A stretch of 64,000 bases of DNA, taken from positions 60,250,892-60,314,891 of the forward strand of contig NC_091119.1 in NCBI RefSeq assembly GCF_040183065.1, given 5' to 3'. This DNA comes from Periplaneta americana (lineage: Eukaryota; Arthropoda; Insecta; Blattodea; Blattidae). Below, one piece after another: positions 1 through 10,748 of this stretch (the stretch's first letter is position 1; each line of letters starts with the position of its first letter). The notes under the pieces are model-generated. The model saw only the letters and a list, made by a program, of their open reading frames with translations, was not told where the DNA came from and ran no database searches. A program made the translations under genes and the position numbers.

Positions 1-255
1 TTTATTCTGCGTAACAACAAAATATACAAATTTATTTTCAGGTAATCGGCAAATTTAAAATGTACTTATCCCATTTTTGCTCCGAAATATGATAAGTAAT
101 TATTATATAATTTTTATCTCTCTGGGTTTATTGAAACTATTAGCAGAAAAGTGTTACATACATATGTTGTAAAGCATACACTTTAGAAATTCACACTCAT
201 AATTATATCAACTCTTTAAAAAACTATTAACACACTTTTTTTTTCTGACACATCA

Positions 256-756
256 TCATTCATATATATGTGTAAAATATACAGGCAACATTATTGAAAC
301 AATGTCCCTCCAGGATAACTTAAACACATCATCTTCAGAAGACTGAAGACTGTCTTGCAAAGCTTCGGATATGACTGTCAATTTGTTGTTTAATATTTTC
401 AGGAATAGCGTTTGTCCTCTTCTCAGCCCATTGAGGTAAGATTCTTGGCACTCTTGATGTGACAGTTCATTGAAAGATTTTAGAAATGAACTGTTTTGTT
501 TCTAAGTCAGACCACTGAGACAGTTCCAGTTCGTAGCTGGTTTACTTCCTGGCATTACCTTTCCTTTGTATCTAATGCAGGCTTTGCCACGTACACGTTT
601 CAATTTAGTAATATTTATTTTCCAAGCACTTGGGTTCCTCTTCTTTTTCCTATCTTTATGTTTGTCACCGTCTCCTGAATCATTATCCATTTCAGATGGT
701 TCGTATTCACTTCCAGTATCCTTAAAGCCATTAAACTCATCACTACTTTGCGCCAT
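256..756 (-). pseudogene. Hypothetical protein ORF with one in-frame stop
   Basis: An open frame starts at an ATG at 756 and runs 84 codons to a TAG at 502-504. The same frame then stays open for another 81 codons to a TGA at 256-258. The first part has an acidic N-terminus followed by a basic block (KKKRNPSAWK, near residues 38-47). The second part is rich in Leu, Ser and Glu (FNELSHQECQESYLNGLRRG). The RNPxxWK block reminds me of uncharacterised insect proteins often found near transposons, but I cannot name a family or a function. Reading on after a single stop suggests a recently broken gene or element ORF, although chance openness of an AT-rich frame is possible. No neighbouring gene gives context. 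Confidence 0.4.
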
Positions 757-854
757 GTTTCTAACAGCAGATTAAAAACGCGGGTTCATTACACTACAGC
801 GTATGCGATATCTTGTCGCGGAAGTGAATCAGTGTAAAATAGGGATATATCCAT

Positions 855-1640
855 ATTATGATATGGCGTTGTTAGCAGAAGAGTAAATGATACTAAAGGA
901 TATGCCGCTGGAGCTAAATGATAGCTGTGAGCAGTATGGGATGAAGATAAGTGCAAGCAAGACTAAGAGCATGGCCATAGGGAGAAAAATGCAGGAGATA
1001 AACTTCAGAATTGTAAATGAGGCAGTAGAGTAAGTGGACAGCTTCAGATACTTAGTGTATACTACAAACAGTAACATGAGTTGTTGCCAGGAAGTCAAAA
1101 GGAGGATAGCAATGGCCAAGGAAGCTTTTAATAGAAAAAAAGAAGCATTTTCTGGGGACCTCTGAAAAAAGAACTAAGGAAGAGACTAGTGAAGTGCTTT
1201 GTATGGAGTGTGGCATTGTATGGAGCAGAAACATGAACATTACGGCGAAGTGAAGAGAAGCGAATAGAAGCATTTGAAATGTGGATATGGAGAAGAATGG
1301 AACATGTTAAATGGACAGGGAGAGTAAGAAATGAAGTTGTGTTGGAAAACGTGGGTGAAGAAAGAATGATATTGAACCTGGTCAAAAAGAGGAAAAACAA
1401 TTGGTTGGGTCACTGGCTGAGAAGAAACTGCCTACTGAAGGATGCACTGGAAGGAATGGTGAACGAGAGAAGAATTAGGGGTAGAAAAAAATATCAGATC
1501 ATAGACGACATGAAGATATATGGATCATATGAGGAAACGAAAAGGAAGGCAGAAATTAGGAAGGATTGGAGAAAGCTGGGTTTGCAGTGAAAGACCTGTC
1601 CTTGGGATAACACTAAATTAATGAATTAATCCAGTACTTA
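855..1640 (+). mobile_element. LINE family B, 3' end of reverse transcriptase ORF, copy 1
   Basis: This is the 3' part of a non-LTR retrotransposon. The left end reads into a degenerate YADD-MALLAE reverse-transcriptase active-site region (about 858-885). The C-terminal domain follows, with motifs such as IEAFEMWIWRRM and NWLGHWLRRNCLL; an uninterrupted piece lies at 1279-1590. Frames shift several times upstream of 1279. A second copy lies at 4978-5745 and aligns along its whole length. It is 5'-truncated, as expected of target-primed reverse transcription, and cannot encode an active enzyme. The family is probably RTE-like or a relative; the clade is uncertain. Confidence 0.75.
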
Positions 1641-1984
1641 TCCCTTTCTTCCACCGAATGATAGCTATATGGGATAAGATTCTAAAGCTTATAGAGGCTG
1701 ATAATAGAGGAGGAGAAATCTCTTTTTTTTCTACCAAAATATACGCGAAATTGTTACAAATAAAGCATTTAAAAAAAAAAAGGTTTACGACAAAAAGTGG
1801 AGTTATCCCGTTTTTGCCCCGAGGTCTTCAATTGTACGAGTCTCTTATTCTGCATTATATAAAGAGGTCGCTTTGCGCAATGCTGGCTATATGACCAAGT
1901 AATCCCGTTTCTTTTAAATTAGTTCCATTCCTCACACGAATGGTGACGAATAATGATGATCGCCACTACCCCGTCATAGTGTCA
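1641..1984. other. No gene or repeat recognised
   Basis: AT-rich sequence with a short A run near 1770. An open stretch at 1658-1894 shows no recognisable motif and I treat it as chance. Confidence 0.5.
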
Positions 1985-2115
1985 AGGCTCCCTTGCTGTG
2001 TGGTTAAGGCATGACCGGTCTAACCGGTTAGGAGGATTTGAGTTCGATTCGCAAGGTTGTTTAGTTCTGATTTCTGTCCGTATTTTCCTCAATATATGCA
2101 AGGAAACCTACATCT
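1985..2115 (+). repeat. tRNA-derived SINE fragment
   Basis: The fragment has a pol III A-box-like stretch (GTGTGGTTAAGGC, about 1998-2010) and a B-box-like GAGTTCGATTCGC (about 2039-2051). A SINE body with CCTCAATATATGCAAGGAAACC follows. The spacing fits a tRNA-derived SINE head. No target duplication was found, so both edges are approximate. It resembles the SINE at 60285-60480. Confidence 0.55.
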
Positions 2116-2528
2116 TTATATTTAGTCCAAACAAGACTGGCTGATTTAAGCCAACTGATAATATTTTAAAATTTATTGAGTATGCCCCAACGAATACAAC
2201 TCATATGTAGAGCTATACAAGAACACATAGGGGAAGTTCTTCCAGTACCGGACACTTAAGCCTTTTCAACTATTGTGGAAAATTTATGAACTGATTGCAA
2301 TAATAGTACTGCAAATATTATCAACTTTTACTCTCACAATCTCCATGAATTTAATGACCTACTTACTTACTGGCTTTTAAGGAACTCGAAGATATATTGC
2401 CGCCCTCACATAAGCCCGCCATTGGTCTCTATCCTGAGCAAGATCAATCCAGTCTTTACCATGATATCCTACCTCCCTCAAATCCATTTTAATCAGTGGC
2501 GGCTCGTGACTTATTAAACGTATGTGCT

Positions 2529-2582
2529 ACAACAACAACAACAACAACAACAACAATAATAATAATAATAATAATAATAATA
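2529..2582. repeat. (CAA)n(TAA)n microsatellite
   Basis: About eight CAA units run directly into about nine AAT units, inside the hAT-type element. Confidence 0.95.
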
Positions 2583-2654
2583 GCACTCATCCTAATAACC
2601 AAAATTAAGGTCCATTCTCCTTCCTGTTGGCGAACGTTTTTTCACCTTAGTAGG

Positions 2655-2822
2655 CCTATAGAAAAATGTTATGTTTTATTTAACGACGCTCGCAACTGCC
2701 GAGGTTATATCAGCGTCGCCGGTGTGCCGGAATTTTGTCCTTCAGGAGTTCTTTTACATGCCAGTAAATCTACTGACATGAGCCTGTCGCATTAAGCACA
2801 CTTAAATGCCATCGACCTGGAT
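2655..2822 (-). repeat. SINE family C fragment (minus strand)
   Basis: The complement contains the body AACCTCGGCAGTTGCGAGCG followed by TCGTTAAATAAAACA. The same body occurs in the tRNA-headed SINE at 50011-50148. This copy stops where the tRNA-like head would begin (CCAGGTCGATGGC at about 2809-2821), so it is headless. Confidence 0.7.
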
Positions 2823-3476
2823 ATATGTCTAATTTTATGAACTAGAAGAATTGAAAACGATGGGTAAAAACCACGTTTCTAATATAAAAATAAATGTTTC
2901 ATATTTAAATACATTTTTAATAAATTAAGTTTTAGGTAATAAATACGTAAGTTGGCTATTCTGTTCTGGCTACTCTTTCGTGAGCACAGAAGGGACAGAA
3001 GTTTGAGAGGTTTTCGGTGCTTGCGGGGAAGTGAAAAGGGTAACTGAAGCACGCGCCTTTCTCCATGTCGACATATTTCCTGTGCTTAGCACTTCTCGCA
3101 CTACAGTGGAGGGTGAATGATGAAACGTGACAAGGCGAAAGATTCAAATGCTTTAACAATATGGGATGGAAACATACGGTACCTATTTAAATTAAAGAAA
3201 TATTTTTGAGGTTTCTAAAACAAAACATATTTTTCTATCTTACTTCTATTATGTGCTGTAGCATATGAGCACATAAGTACCAGCCGCCCCTGATTTTAAT
3301 ATTATCTTCCCATCTACGTCTCGGCCTCCCCAAAGATCTTTTTCTCTCCGGCCTCCCAACTAACACTCTATATGCATTTCTGGATTCGCCCATACGTGCT
3401 ACATGCCCTGCCCATCTCAAATGTCTGGATGTAATGTTCCTAATTATGCCAGGTGAAGAATACAATGCGTGCAGTA

Positions 3477-4977
3477 TTTAACACTTTCATGTCCTACAGT
3501 TAACACAATTTACGTAAAAAATTAAAGTTAGACAACCTTGATATTACAGTACAGCAAGAAATGGATCCCTGTATCGGACATACAGTAAACACCATATGTC
3601 GTACAATTTAAAACATAAACAAGCAATTAAAAAGAATGAATCATGAGCATGAAAGTAGACTTTTTATATTTATAAACAATAAGCAACTACATAATCATAT
3701 TGATTAAACACAAATACTACAACAGTCCTTTGCCACACTACTTGATGAGACTGATTATGTGGGACAATTATTGCATTTACTGACAATGATTACATAAAAT
3801 TAATCAATATTATCCGAATCGGTGCAGTCCAAATGCGCCCAATCTGCACATGAAATTCACTGTGCCCAGGATTCATCACTTCTTTTCAAACAGATGATGC
3901 ATCCTGTTTCATCTCCTCTTAAAGTCGATAGTTCTCTTTTACGATTTCATTTCCTTCGCCAGATTTGCACTGTAGTTATTGAATTCCCTGATTTTAGTTC
4001 CTTAACTATGTCTATATGTATGTAACCGGAAACTTGACATTCTAGAACAATATGAAATTTACAAACATACAAAAACACGCCCACAACTCATCCTGAACAC
4101 TCAACTGAATTTCAAAACACACCCTTTTCGACACAATCATAAACACACCCCACCACAAGAGGAAATCAGAAGTAAGCGCTAGACCTCACTAGGCTTCGTA
4201 CAATGAGGGACAACACCTCGAATCTAATCAGCCAGGTATGTTAATACAGTAAAGAAGTTGTTAATCAATGAGATATGTTAATTTTTTATTTAATTTTCAA
4301 GAAAACCGTCGATTTTATAAAACTAGGAAGGATGAATCATTTCTTATGTACCGATTCAGCTATTCAGTTTGTTGACTTAATGTCGACATCAGTAATCTCA
4401 ATGCGAAATTCATTATATGAAATAGTTATTATGTAAAAGAGGACCTAAAATTAAATATAAATATGTGTTTTGTAAAAGGTAATTGGATGAATATGGCAGC
4501 ATGGACGATTTATATACACTTGTTTATTGTAGAGTTGAAAGAAAATTTCAAATTTAGCAAGTAAATAAGTTTTAAGGTTTAAAATAAACGTGATTGGTTG
4601 AAACTTGCACTAAAACTAGACGTAAGTGCAAGTTAAGCCAACATAAATTGAATAGTTATATGTTAGAATTTATTGTGTAAAATTACTAAGTGTGTATATG
4701 TGTATATGTTAGTTTTTAATTAGCCTATTAAGTTTATGTAGGCCTACTATTTTCTGAACTCTTAATAAATATTATTATAGAATTATTTCTTATCAGTTTC
4801 TCAAATGATAAGAGTGAAATCAGAATTGTACGGATAGTACTTATCGTGTAAAATATGTTAAGATTTAGGAAAAATTATTCATTTGGGATTGATACAATGT
4901 TAGAATTTTTTATCCACTATCGAAGGAATAAGCCGATGAAATCTGCAAAGTTATATTATTTTCAAGCTGTATACTAA
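3477..4977. other. No gene recognised
   Basis: AT-rich DNA. The open stretch at 3822-4025 has no recognisable motif. I see no inverted-repeat pair, tRNA-like box or simple repeat of note. Confidence 0.5.
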
Positions 4978-5745
4978 AAAGTGTATACGATTTGCTGATG
5001 TTATGGCGTTGTTATCAAAAAAAGGAGATGATGCTAAGCGATATGCTACTGGAACCAAGTGACAATTGTGAGCAGTACGAAATGAAGATAAATGCCAACA
5101 AGACGAAGACCATGGTCATAAGAAGAAAAGTAAAAAAGGTAAACTTGTGAATTCTAAATGAGGCATAGAGCAAGTGAACAGCTTCAGATACTTGGGTGTA
5201 CTGTAAGCAGTAACATGAACTATGCCAAGAAAAGTCAAAAGGAGAATAGCAATGGCAAAGAACGCTTTTAATAAGAAAGGAGCATCATCTGCGAACCTCC
5301 TGAGACAGAATCAAGGTAGAGACTAGTGAAATGCTTTGTGTAGAGTGTATGGGGCGGAAACATGGACATTACGACGAATTAAAGAGAAGCGAATAGAAGC
5401 ATTTGAAATGTGGATATGGAGAAGGATGAAGCGTGTGAAGTGGACAGACAGAATAAGAAATGAAGCTGTGTTGGAAAGAGTGGATGAAGAAAGAATGATG
5501 CTGAAACTGATCAGAAAGACGAAAAGAAATTGGTTGGGTCACTGGTTGAGAAGAAACTGCCTTCTGAAGGAATGGTAAACGGGAGAAGAGTTCGGGGCAG
5601 AAGAAGATATCAAATGATAGAAGACATTAAGATACTCGTATATGGATCAATTATGAGAAAACAAAGAGGAAGACGGAAAATAGGGAAGACTAGAAATTGC
5701 TGGAGTGGAAGATTTTCTCTTGGGCAGAAAACTATGAATGAATGA
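4978..5745 (+). mobile_element. LINE family B, 3' end of reverse transcriptase ORF, copy 2
   Basis: This is a second copy of the LINE at 855-1640. It begins at the reverse-transcriptase active-site segment (RFAD-MALL, about 4989-5013). It carries the same C-terminal motifs: IEAFEMWIWRRMKRVKWTD at about 5391-5450 and NWLGHWLRRNCLL near 5528-5570. Open pieces lie at 5336-5578 and 5530-5745 in different frames, so at least one frameshift separates them near 5575. Like copy 1 it is truncated at about the YADD motif. It is not functional. Confidence 0.75.
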
Positions 5746-6371
5746 CTCAAAATGTAAATAAAATGGTGAAGTAGGTAACTGATAATAGTATCGGACTACA
5801 CACCTCTAATGTAACGTTGAAAAATAATGTTAAAAATATGCGATCACTGCTGAAACCCATTTCATTAGCATTGGAGAGTAGAAGACTGAGCTATCTAAGA
5901 ATCAGTTATTGCACGGTAAGTGTTCATGGAGGCAGTTACTGTTACTGACTAGACATTTAGAAAGAAAAATAAAGAAGGCTAGAACATGGCCATAACTCCA
6001 TTATACCATTTGGCTTACATGCTATATCCACCACAACAAAAATTAAGGAAATGAACCTTACTACAGTAGGCCTATTGTTACAATTTTACAAGAGAGCGCA
6101 ATCCATAACCTTTTGTTGACAATGATCATAAAACTAGAGGCTAAATCACCACAATTCCAAGAAGCTCTCTTTGCACTAGAAGTAACATTTTGAATAGTTC
6201 ATTCTAAACTTAGAATAAATTTGGGCGCAGAGAAAGTATCAGAATAAATTTTCCTATTTATAGTGTTCAATAGTTAAACTAAGTTGAATGAGTACAAAAT
6301 TGTTTAATTGATGATTTTTCCGTCTAAAAACTTGTCAAGTAAAATAATTGGTTAAAAATTCATTACAATAT
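5746..6371. other. No gene recognised
   Basis: AT-rich flank between LINE B and the LTR retrotransposon. It ends with ACAATAT, part of the likely target duplication of that element. Confidence 0.5.
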
Positions 6372-7145
6372 TGTAAATTTATTTCAACTCAACAATAGGA
6401 TTTTATTCTTCCAACAATAATTCCTTTCTACAATTCACCTTAAATGCTGTCGTCAACAATAGGATTTTCACTCAACACCGTATTCGTTATAGCACTCCAC
6501 TGACGACAATGACAATTTACTTGGACTATTACGAACAACAATGAACTGTTAATCTTAACTAATATTTACAAAGCACTATTTACAAATCAGAACCATCAGT
6601 TCTCAGTTCACAGTTCTTCTAGCTCACTCGAGTTCACAGTATCTCGAACCACAGACCTTCAGAGACAGTCCATTGTACTCGAACTCGGGTTCTTCCAACT
6701 GCTGTCCACTGAACTCGAACTCAGGTCCCTCCAACTGCGGTCCACTGCACTCGAACTCAGGCCTTCGGCTGCTGACACAGTTGCGGACGCACACTCGAGT
6801 CGAACTCCGGTACACAAGACTGGCTTGCTCTGTTCACTGGCTTACTGACTGAACTAATCATGAATGACACACACACTCCTTCGCGTCCGTAATTTATAAC
6901 CACAGCAACGTAACCGAGAGACTTCGAATTCGCGATTTTTCCACTTCGACGGGCTTCTGGAAGAGTCGGGAAGGTCCGTTCCCCCTTCACTCCGTAAGCA
7001 GCTGCGCGCGCGGTCTCCCTCGCCGCGTAGGCCCTTTCCCCTCTCTTCTCTCCGCCGCGCGCCGTCCCTCAGTGCTCCGTGAAGTCCGCGCGATCTGCTC
7101 ACTTGCGGGACGCTGGTCGTGAGTTCGAATCTCACGTCGCTGTCA
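6372..7145 (-). repeat. 3' LTR (left copy)
   Basis: 774 bp, with TG...CA ends on the plus strand. It contains two or three degenerate tandem units around 6660-6770 (the ACTCGAACTCAGG / CCTCCAACTGCGG alternation). It is nearly identical to 12019-12796. Because the coding strand is minus, this is the 3' LTR. Confidence 0.95.
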
Positions 7146-7149
7146 CATT

Positions 7150-7160
7150 GCTCCCTCCTT
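7150..7160 (-). other. Polypurine tract
   Basis: On the minus strand AAGGAGGGAGC lies four bases from the 3' LTR and overlaps the genuine pol stop TAA (7159-7161). This is the expected place and composition for the plus-strand primer of reverse transcription. Confidence 0.8.
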
Positions 7161-10100
7161 AGGGCTGCTCGTCCCGGGCAGTCCCTTGGTAGGCTGCTAA
7201 TCCGGCCAGATGCACCACCATCATCTTCCCTCGAGGTTGTCGCTGGATGCGGTACACCACGTCGTTGATCCGGGTCACCACGCGGTATGGTCCATCCTAG
7301 GTACGCTGCAGCTTTCGTGATTTCCCTTTGGTCCTGGTAGGTCGATACAGCTACACCAGATCGCCCTCCTGGAATCCTGCAGAGTTGGCTAATCTGTCGT
7401 AGCGCACTTTCATCCTGTCGCTGGCCATATTGAGGTGCTCTCTGGCCAGTTGGCGAACTCCATTCAACTTCTCGGTGAGTTCTGCCACATAGTCAGTCGC
7501 TGGTTGGTCGGCGCTGGGTGGCATGCCAAACAGCAGATCGCAGGGCAGGCGCAGCTCTCTCCCGAAGACCATGTTTGCCGGTGTCATCCCTGTTGTATCG
7601 TGGACCGAAGCTCCGTAAGCCAAGAGGAATAGTGGGACTGTGGCATCCCAGTCTCATTGATGGTTGGGCACCATTTTCCGCAGGTGCTCTTCCACGGTTT
7701 TGATGTAGCGTTCCACCATGCCGTCGGATTGTGGGTGGAGGGGAGTGGTCTGGGTTTTATGCACCCCCAGACGCTCGAGCAATTCTTCCATCAGGTTGGA
7801 TTCGAAGTTGCGCCCCTGATCGCTGTGCAATTCCCGGGGCACCCCGAATCGGCAGATGAAGTTGTCAAGCAGCGCGTCGGCCACTGTCGAAGCCTCTTGG
7901 TTGGGAATCGCGTTCACCTCTGGCCATTTTGTGAAGTAATCCATGGCGAATAGCAGGTAGCGGTTCCCGCGATCCGTGACCGGGAACGGTCCAGCAACGT
8001 CGATGGCGATCCTCTCAAAAGGAGCTCCCACGTTGTACTGCTGCATGGCTCCCCTGCTGCGTGTCCTTGGTCCGCGACTGGCTGCACAGGTGTCGCATCT
8101 TCGGCACCACTGTTCCGTGTCGGTTCTCTGATGTAGCCAGTAGAACCTCTGTCTTAACTTGTCCAGCGTCTTGTTGGCTCCCAGGTGTCCTCCAGTCACT
8201 CCAGCATGAGTCTCCTCCAGCACTTTCTTCACCTTGCTCCTGGGCAGGACAAGTTGTTCTATGCGGGTCCCTCCATCGGCCGACTCCCAAATCCTCTTCA
8301 GGATATCGTCTTTGACAGTGAAGGATTCCCACTGGGCCCAGTAGCTCTTGTAAGTGGTGCTACGGTTGGTGATATCGGGCCATACTGGTCTCTGCCCGGA
8401 ATCCACATCACGAAGTAGCTGTCCAATGTTTGGGTCCTCCAGCTGCTCCCTCCTTATGGCGGCGTTATCCCATCCTGGGCTCGGCTGGGCGGCAATTGCT
8501 CGGACTGCGTGGGCGCCATCTCGCTCTTCTACTTTCAGGCAGTGTTTGCAGCCATCCGGCCACGGGCGCCTTGATAAGGCATCAGCGTTGGAATGTTTCT
8601 TCCCTTGGCGGTGTTCGGAGGTGAAGTTGTACTCCTGCAGTCGTTGAACCCAACGGGCAGTCTGCCTCTCCAGATTATTGAAGCCCAATAGCCAGGTGAG
8701 TGCAGAATGGTCTGTCCTCGGATGGAATTAATGGCTATACAAATATTTGTGAAATGCTTCAAGGCTTCCACAATGGCAAGAAGTTCTCTACGCGTCACAC
8801 AGTAGTTTCTCTCAGCCTTGGATAGTGTTCGGCTGAAGTAAGCAATCACCCTCTCTTGCCCGTCCTGTTCCTGAGAGAGTACTCTGCCGATGCCTACGTT
8901 GCTAGCGTCCGTGTCAAGTGTGAACTTCCTTCCAGGGATGGGGTATCCCAGTACAGGAGCAGTGCAGAGCGCCTCTTTCACTGACTGGAAGGATGACTCC
9001 GCCTCGTCCGTCCATTGGAATTGTCGTTTCTCCTCGGTCAGCTGGGTTAAAGGCTTAGCGATGTCGGCGTAGCCAGCTACGAACCTTCTGTAATACGTAC
9101 AGAGGCCGAGAAAGCGGCGCAGCTCCTGCTTGTCCCTCGGTCTCGGCCATCCTCTGACAGCTTGTAGCTTCTCCGGGTCCGTGGCCACTCCGTTGGTCCC
9201 TACTACGTGTCCCAGGTAGCTGATCTTCTTCTGGAGTAGATGACATTTCTTCGGGTTCAACTTCAGTCTGGCTTGTCGCAGTCTCTCGAACACTTTCCTC
9301 AGGTTCAACAGCTGTTCGCCGAAAGTCTTGCCCACCACGATGACGTCATCAAGGTACAGCAAACAGGTGTCGTATGTCAGGCCTCTCATTACGGACTCCA
9401 TTAGTCTCTGGAATGTAGCTGGAGCGTTGCAGAGGCAGAACGGCATAACGGTGAACTGCCATAGTCCCTGGCGTGTAGAGAATGCCGTTTTCTCCTTATC
9501 CTCCGGATGTAGCGCCACCTGCCAGTATCCTGACTTGAGATCCAACGTCGAGAACCACTCGGCTCCGGCCAGGGTGTCCAAGGTGTCGTCAATTCGTGGA
9601 AGGGGGAAGCAGTCCTTCTTGGTGACGTCATTCAGTCTTCTGTAGTCCACGCAGAAACGCAGGTCCCCATTCTTCTTCATCAGCACCACAGGTGATGACC
9701 AAGGGTTGTCGGATTCCTCGATGACCCCTCTTGCTTTCATTCCCTCCAGTTGGCTGTCAATCTCCCTCTGTTTAGCTAGAGGGACGCGTCGAGGAGGTTG
9801 TCTGATTGGGCGAGCATTTCCGGTGTCGATGCGGTGCTGAACTTTCTCCTTTCTCCCGTAGTCGTTTTCAGACTGACTGAACACATCTTGAAATTCTGCC
9901 AGTAAATCGTGGACTTGTCTTCTTTCTGCTTTGCTTAAATCCCCCACCAATTCTCGAGCCAGCTCTTTCAGTAATGGGTCTAGATCTGGACGTGGTCGGT
10001 GACACTCCTCGTTATCTGCTAGAGATGTCACAGACACCACCGCCTCGACCCTACCTAGTACAGTTCCACTAGGCACCTCCTTGTCCCGATTGGTGACATT

Positions 10101-10748
10101 CAGGACCCTCACCGGTACCACCTTCTGATTCGGGAGTAGGGATCTGGCCACATAAACCCCATCTATCGAAGTTGTTTGCGAATCGAGGAGCAGGTTTCTC
10201 TTAGGTTGTCCGTCCAGTCTTGCCGTCACCACCATCTCGCAGCCTTCTGGGATTGTCACTTGATTCTCCAAGGTGAGTCTGCTAGCCATGGGTTGGTCTT
10301 CGACGTCCCTCAGGAACACTTCATCCTGGCCAAAACGGAGGATACGACGCCGGACGTCCACCGTTGCATCGAAGATCGGCATGGTGTCGAGTCCCAGGAT
10401 GACGTCTTCAGTGATGTTGGCGACGAACACCTACATCTCCAGTCTCCTCTTTCCCAATGTCAGATCCAGGAAAACCTCTTTTTGGATGGGCAGGTTCTCG
10501 CCTGAGGCAGTAGGTAGCTCATACCGGCGCAGCGGCGTCCTCCCAGGTAGGCCACGCACGACTTCCGGTCTGGCGATAATGAGCGACGCCCCGGTGTCTA
10601 CCAGTACTCTGCATGGGCGGCCTCTTATCCATCCGTCAGCAATCAGCCCATCGTCGCATCTTCTGTTAACCGTCTTCAAGATCAGCCGAGGGGATGATGA
10701 TGACGACGCCGACGTGCCCCTCATCGCATCGGCCCCTTTTAGTTTTCC
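7159..10748 (-). pseudogene. pol: pol polyprotein (PR-RT-RNaseH-IN), disrupted
   Basis: Pol lies in the -1 frame relative to gag, from about the purine-rich GGAAAAC (10742-10748) just before the gag stop. Visible in order are: an aspartic protease with VDTGAS near 10600; a reverse transcriptase with YLDD at 9345-9356; RNase H with LDTDAS near 8910 and a frame break inside its C-terminal half; an integrase with a His/Cys zinc site and catalytic Asp-Asp-Glu motifs between about 8300 and 7680; and a C-terminal GPYRVV module near 7285. Breaks: TAG 10431-10433 (end of protease), a one-base loss near 8751, TAA 8728-8730, TGA 7654-7656, TAG 7351-7353 and TAG 7297-7299. The natural stop is TAA 7159-7161. 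The copy cannot make a full polyprotein. Confidence 0.9.

Larger units (their letters stand above)
2494..3292. mobile_element. Non-autonomous hAT-type element inserted in LINE A
   Basis: The ends are imperfect inverted repeats: CAGTGGCGGCTCGTGAC at the left and the complement of CAGGGGCGGCTGGTAC at the right. Both sides carry the identical 8-bp duplication ATTTTAAT (2486-2493 and 3293-3300), and the LINE reading resumes exactly across it. An 8-bp duplication with CAG-starting termini is the hAT signature. There is no transposase inside. The interior holds a CAA/TAA microsatellite and a reversed SINE fragment. Confidence 0.88.
2359..3476 (-). mobile_element. LINE family A 3' end, split by a hAT-type MITE
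   Basis: On the minus strand this is the 3' terminus of the common LINE of the window, with an (ACTTACTT) tail at 2359-2370 as seen on the plus strand. The coding part (WINLAQDRDQW block) runs from the tail to 2493. It resumes at 3293 with [16 protein letters not shown] and [17 protein letters not shown] up to about 3476. The 799 bases between are a separate insertion flanked by an exact 8-bp duplication of LINE sequence. Only about 300 bp of the LINE is present. Confidence 0.85.

Noticed and set aside
3235..3465. 76-codon minus-strand ORF ending in novel residues
   Set aside because: Chimera of LINE A codons and the adjoining MITE terminus; the insertion border at 3292/3293 lies inside it.
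6624..6815. ORF with repeated EFECSGPQLEGP-type units, also at 12275-12466
   Set aside because: It lies in the LTRs and reflects tandem units in non-coding LTR sequence; no start or domain supports a protein.
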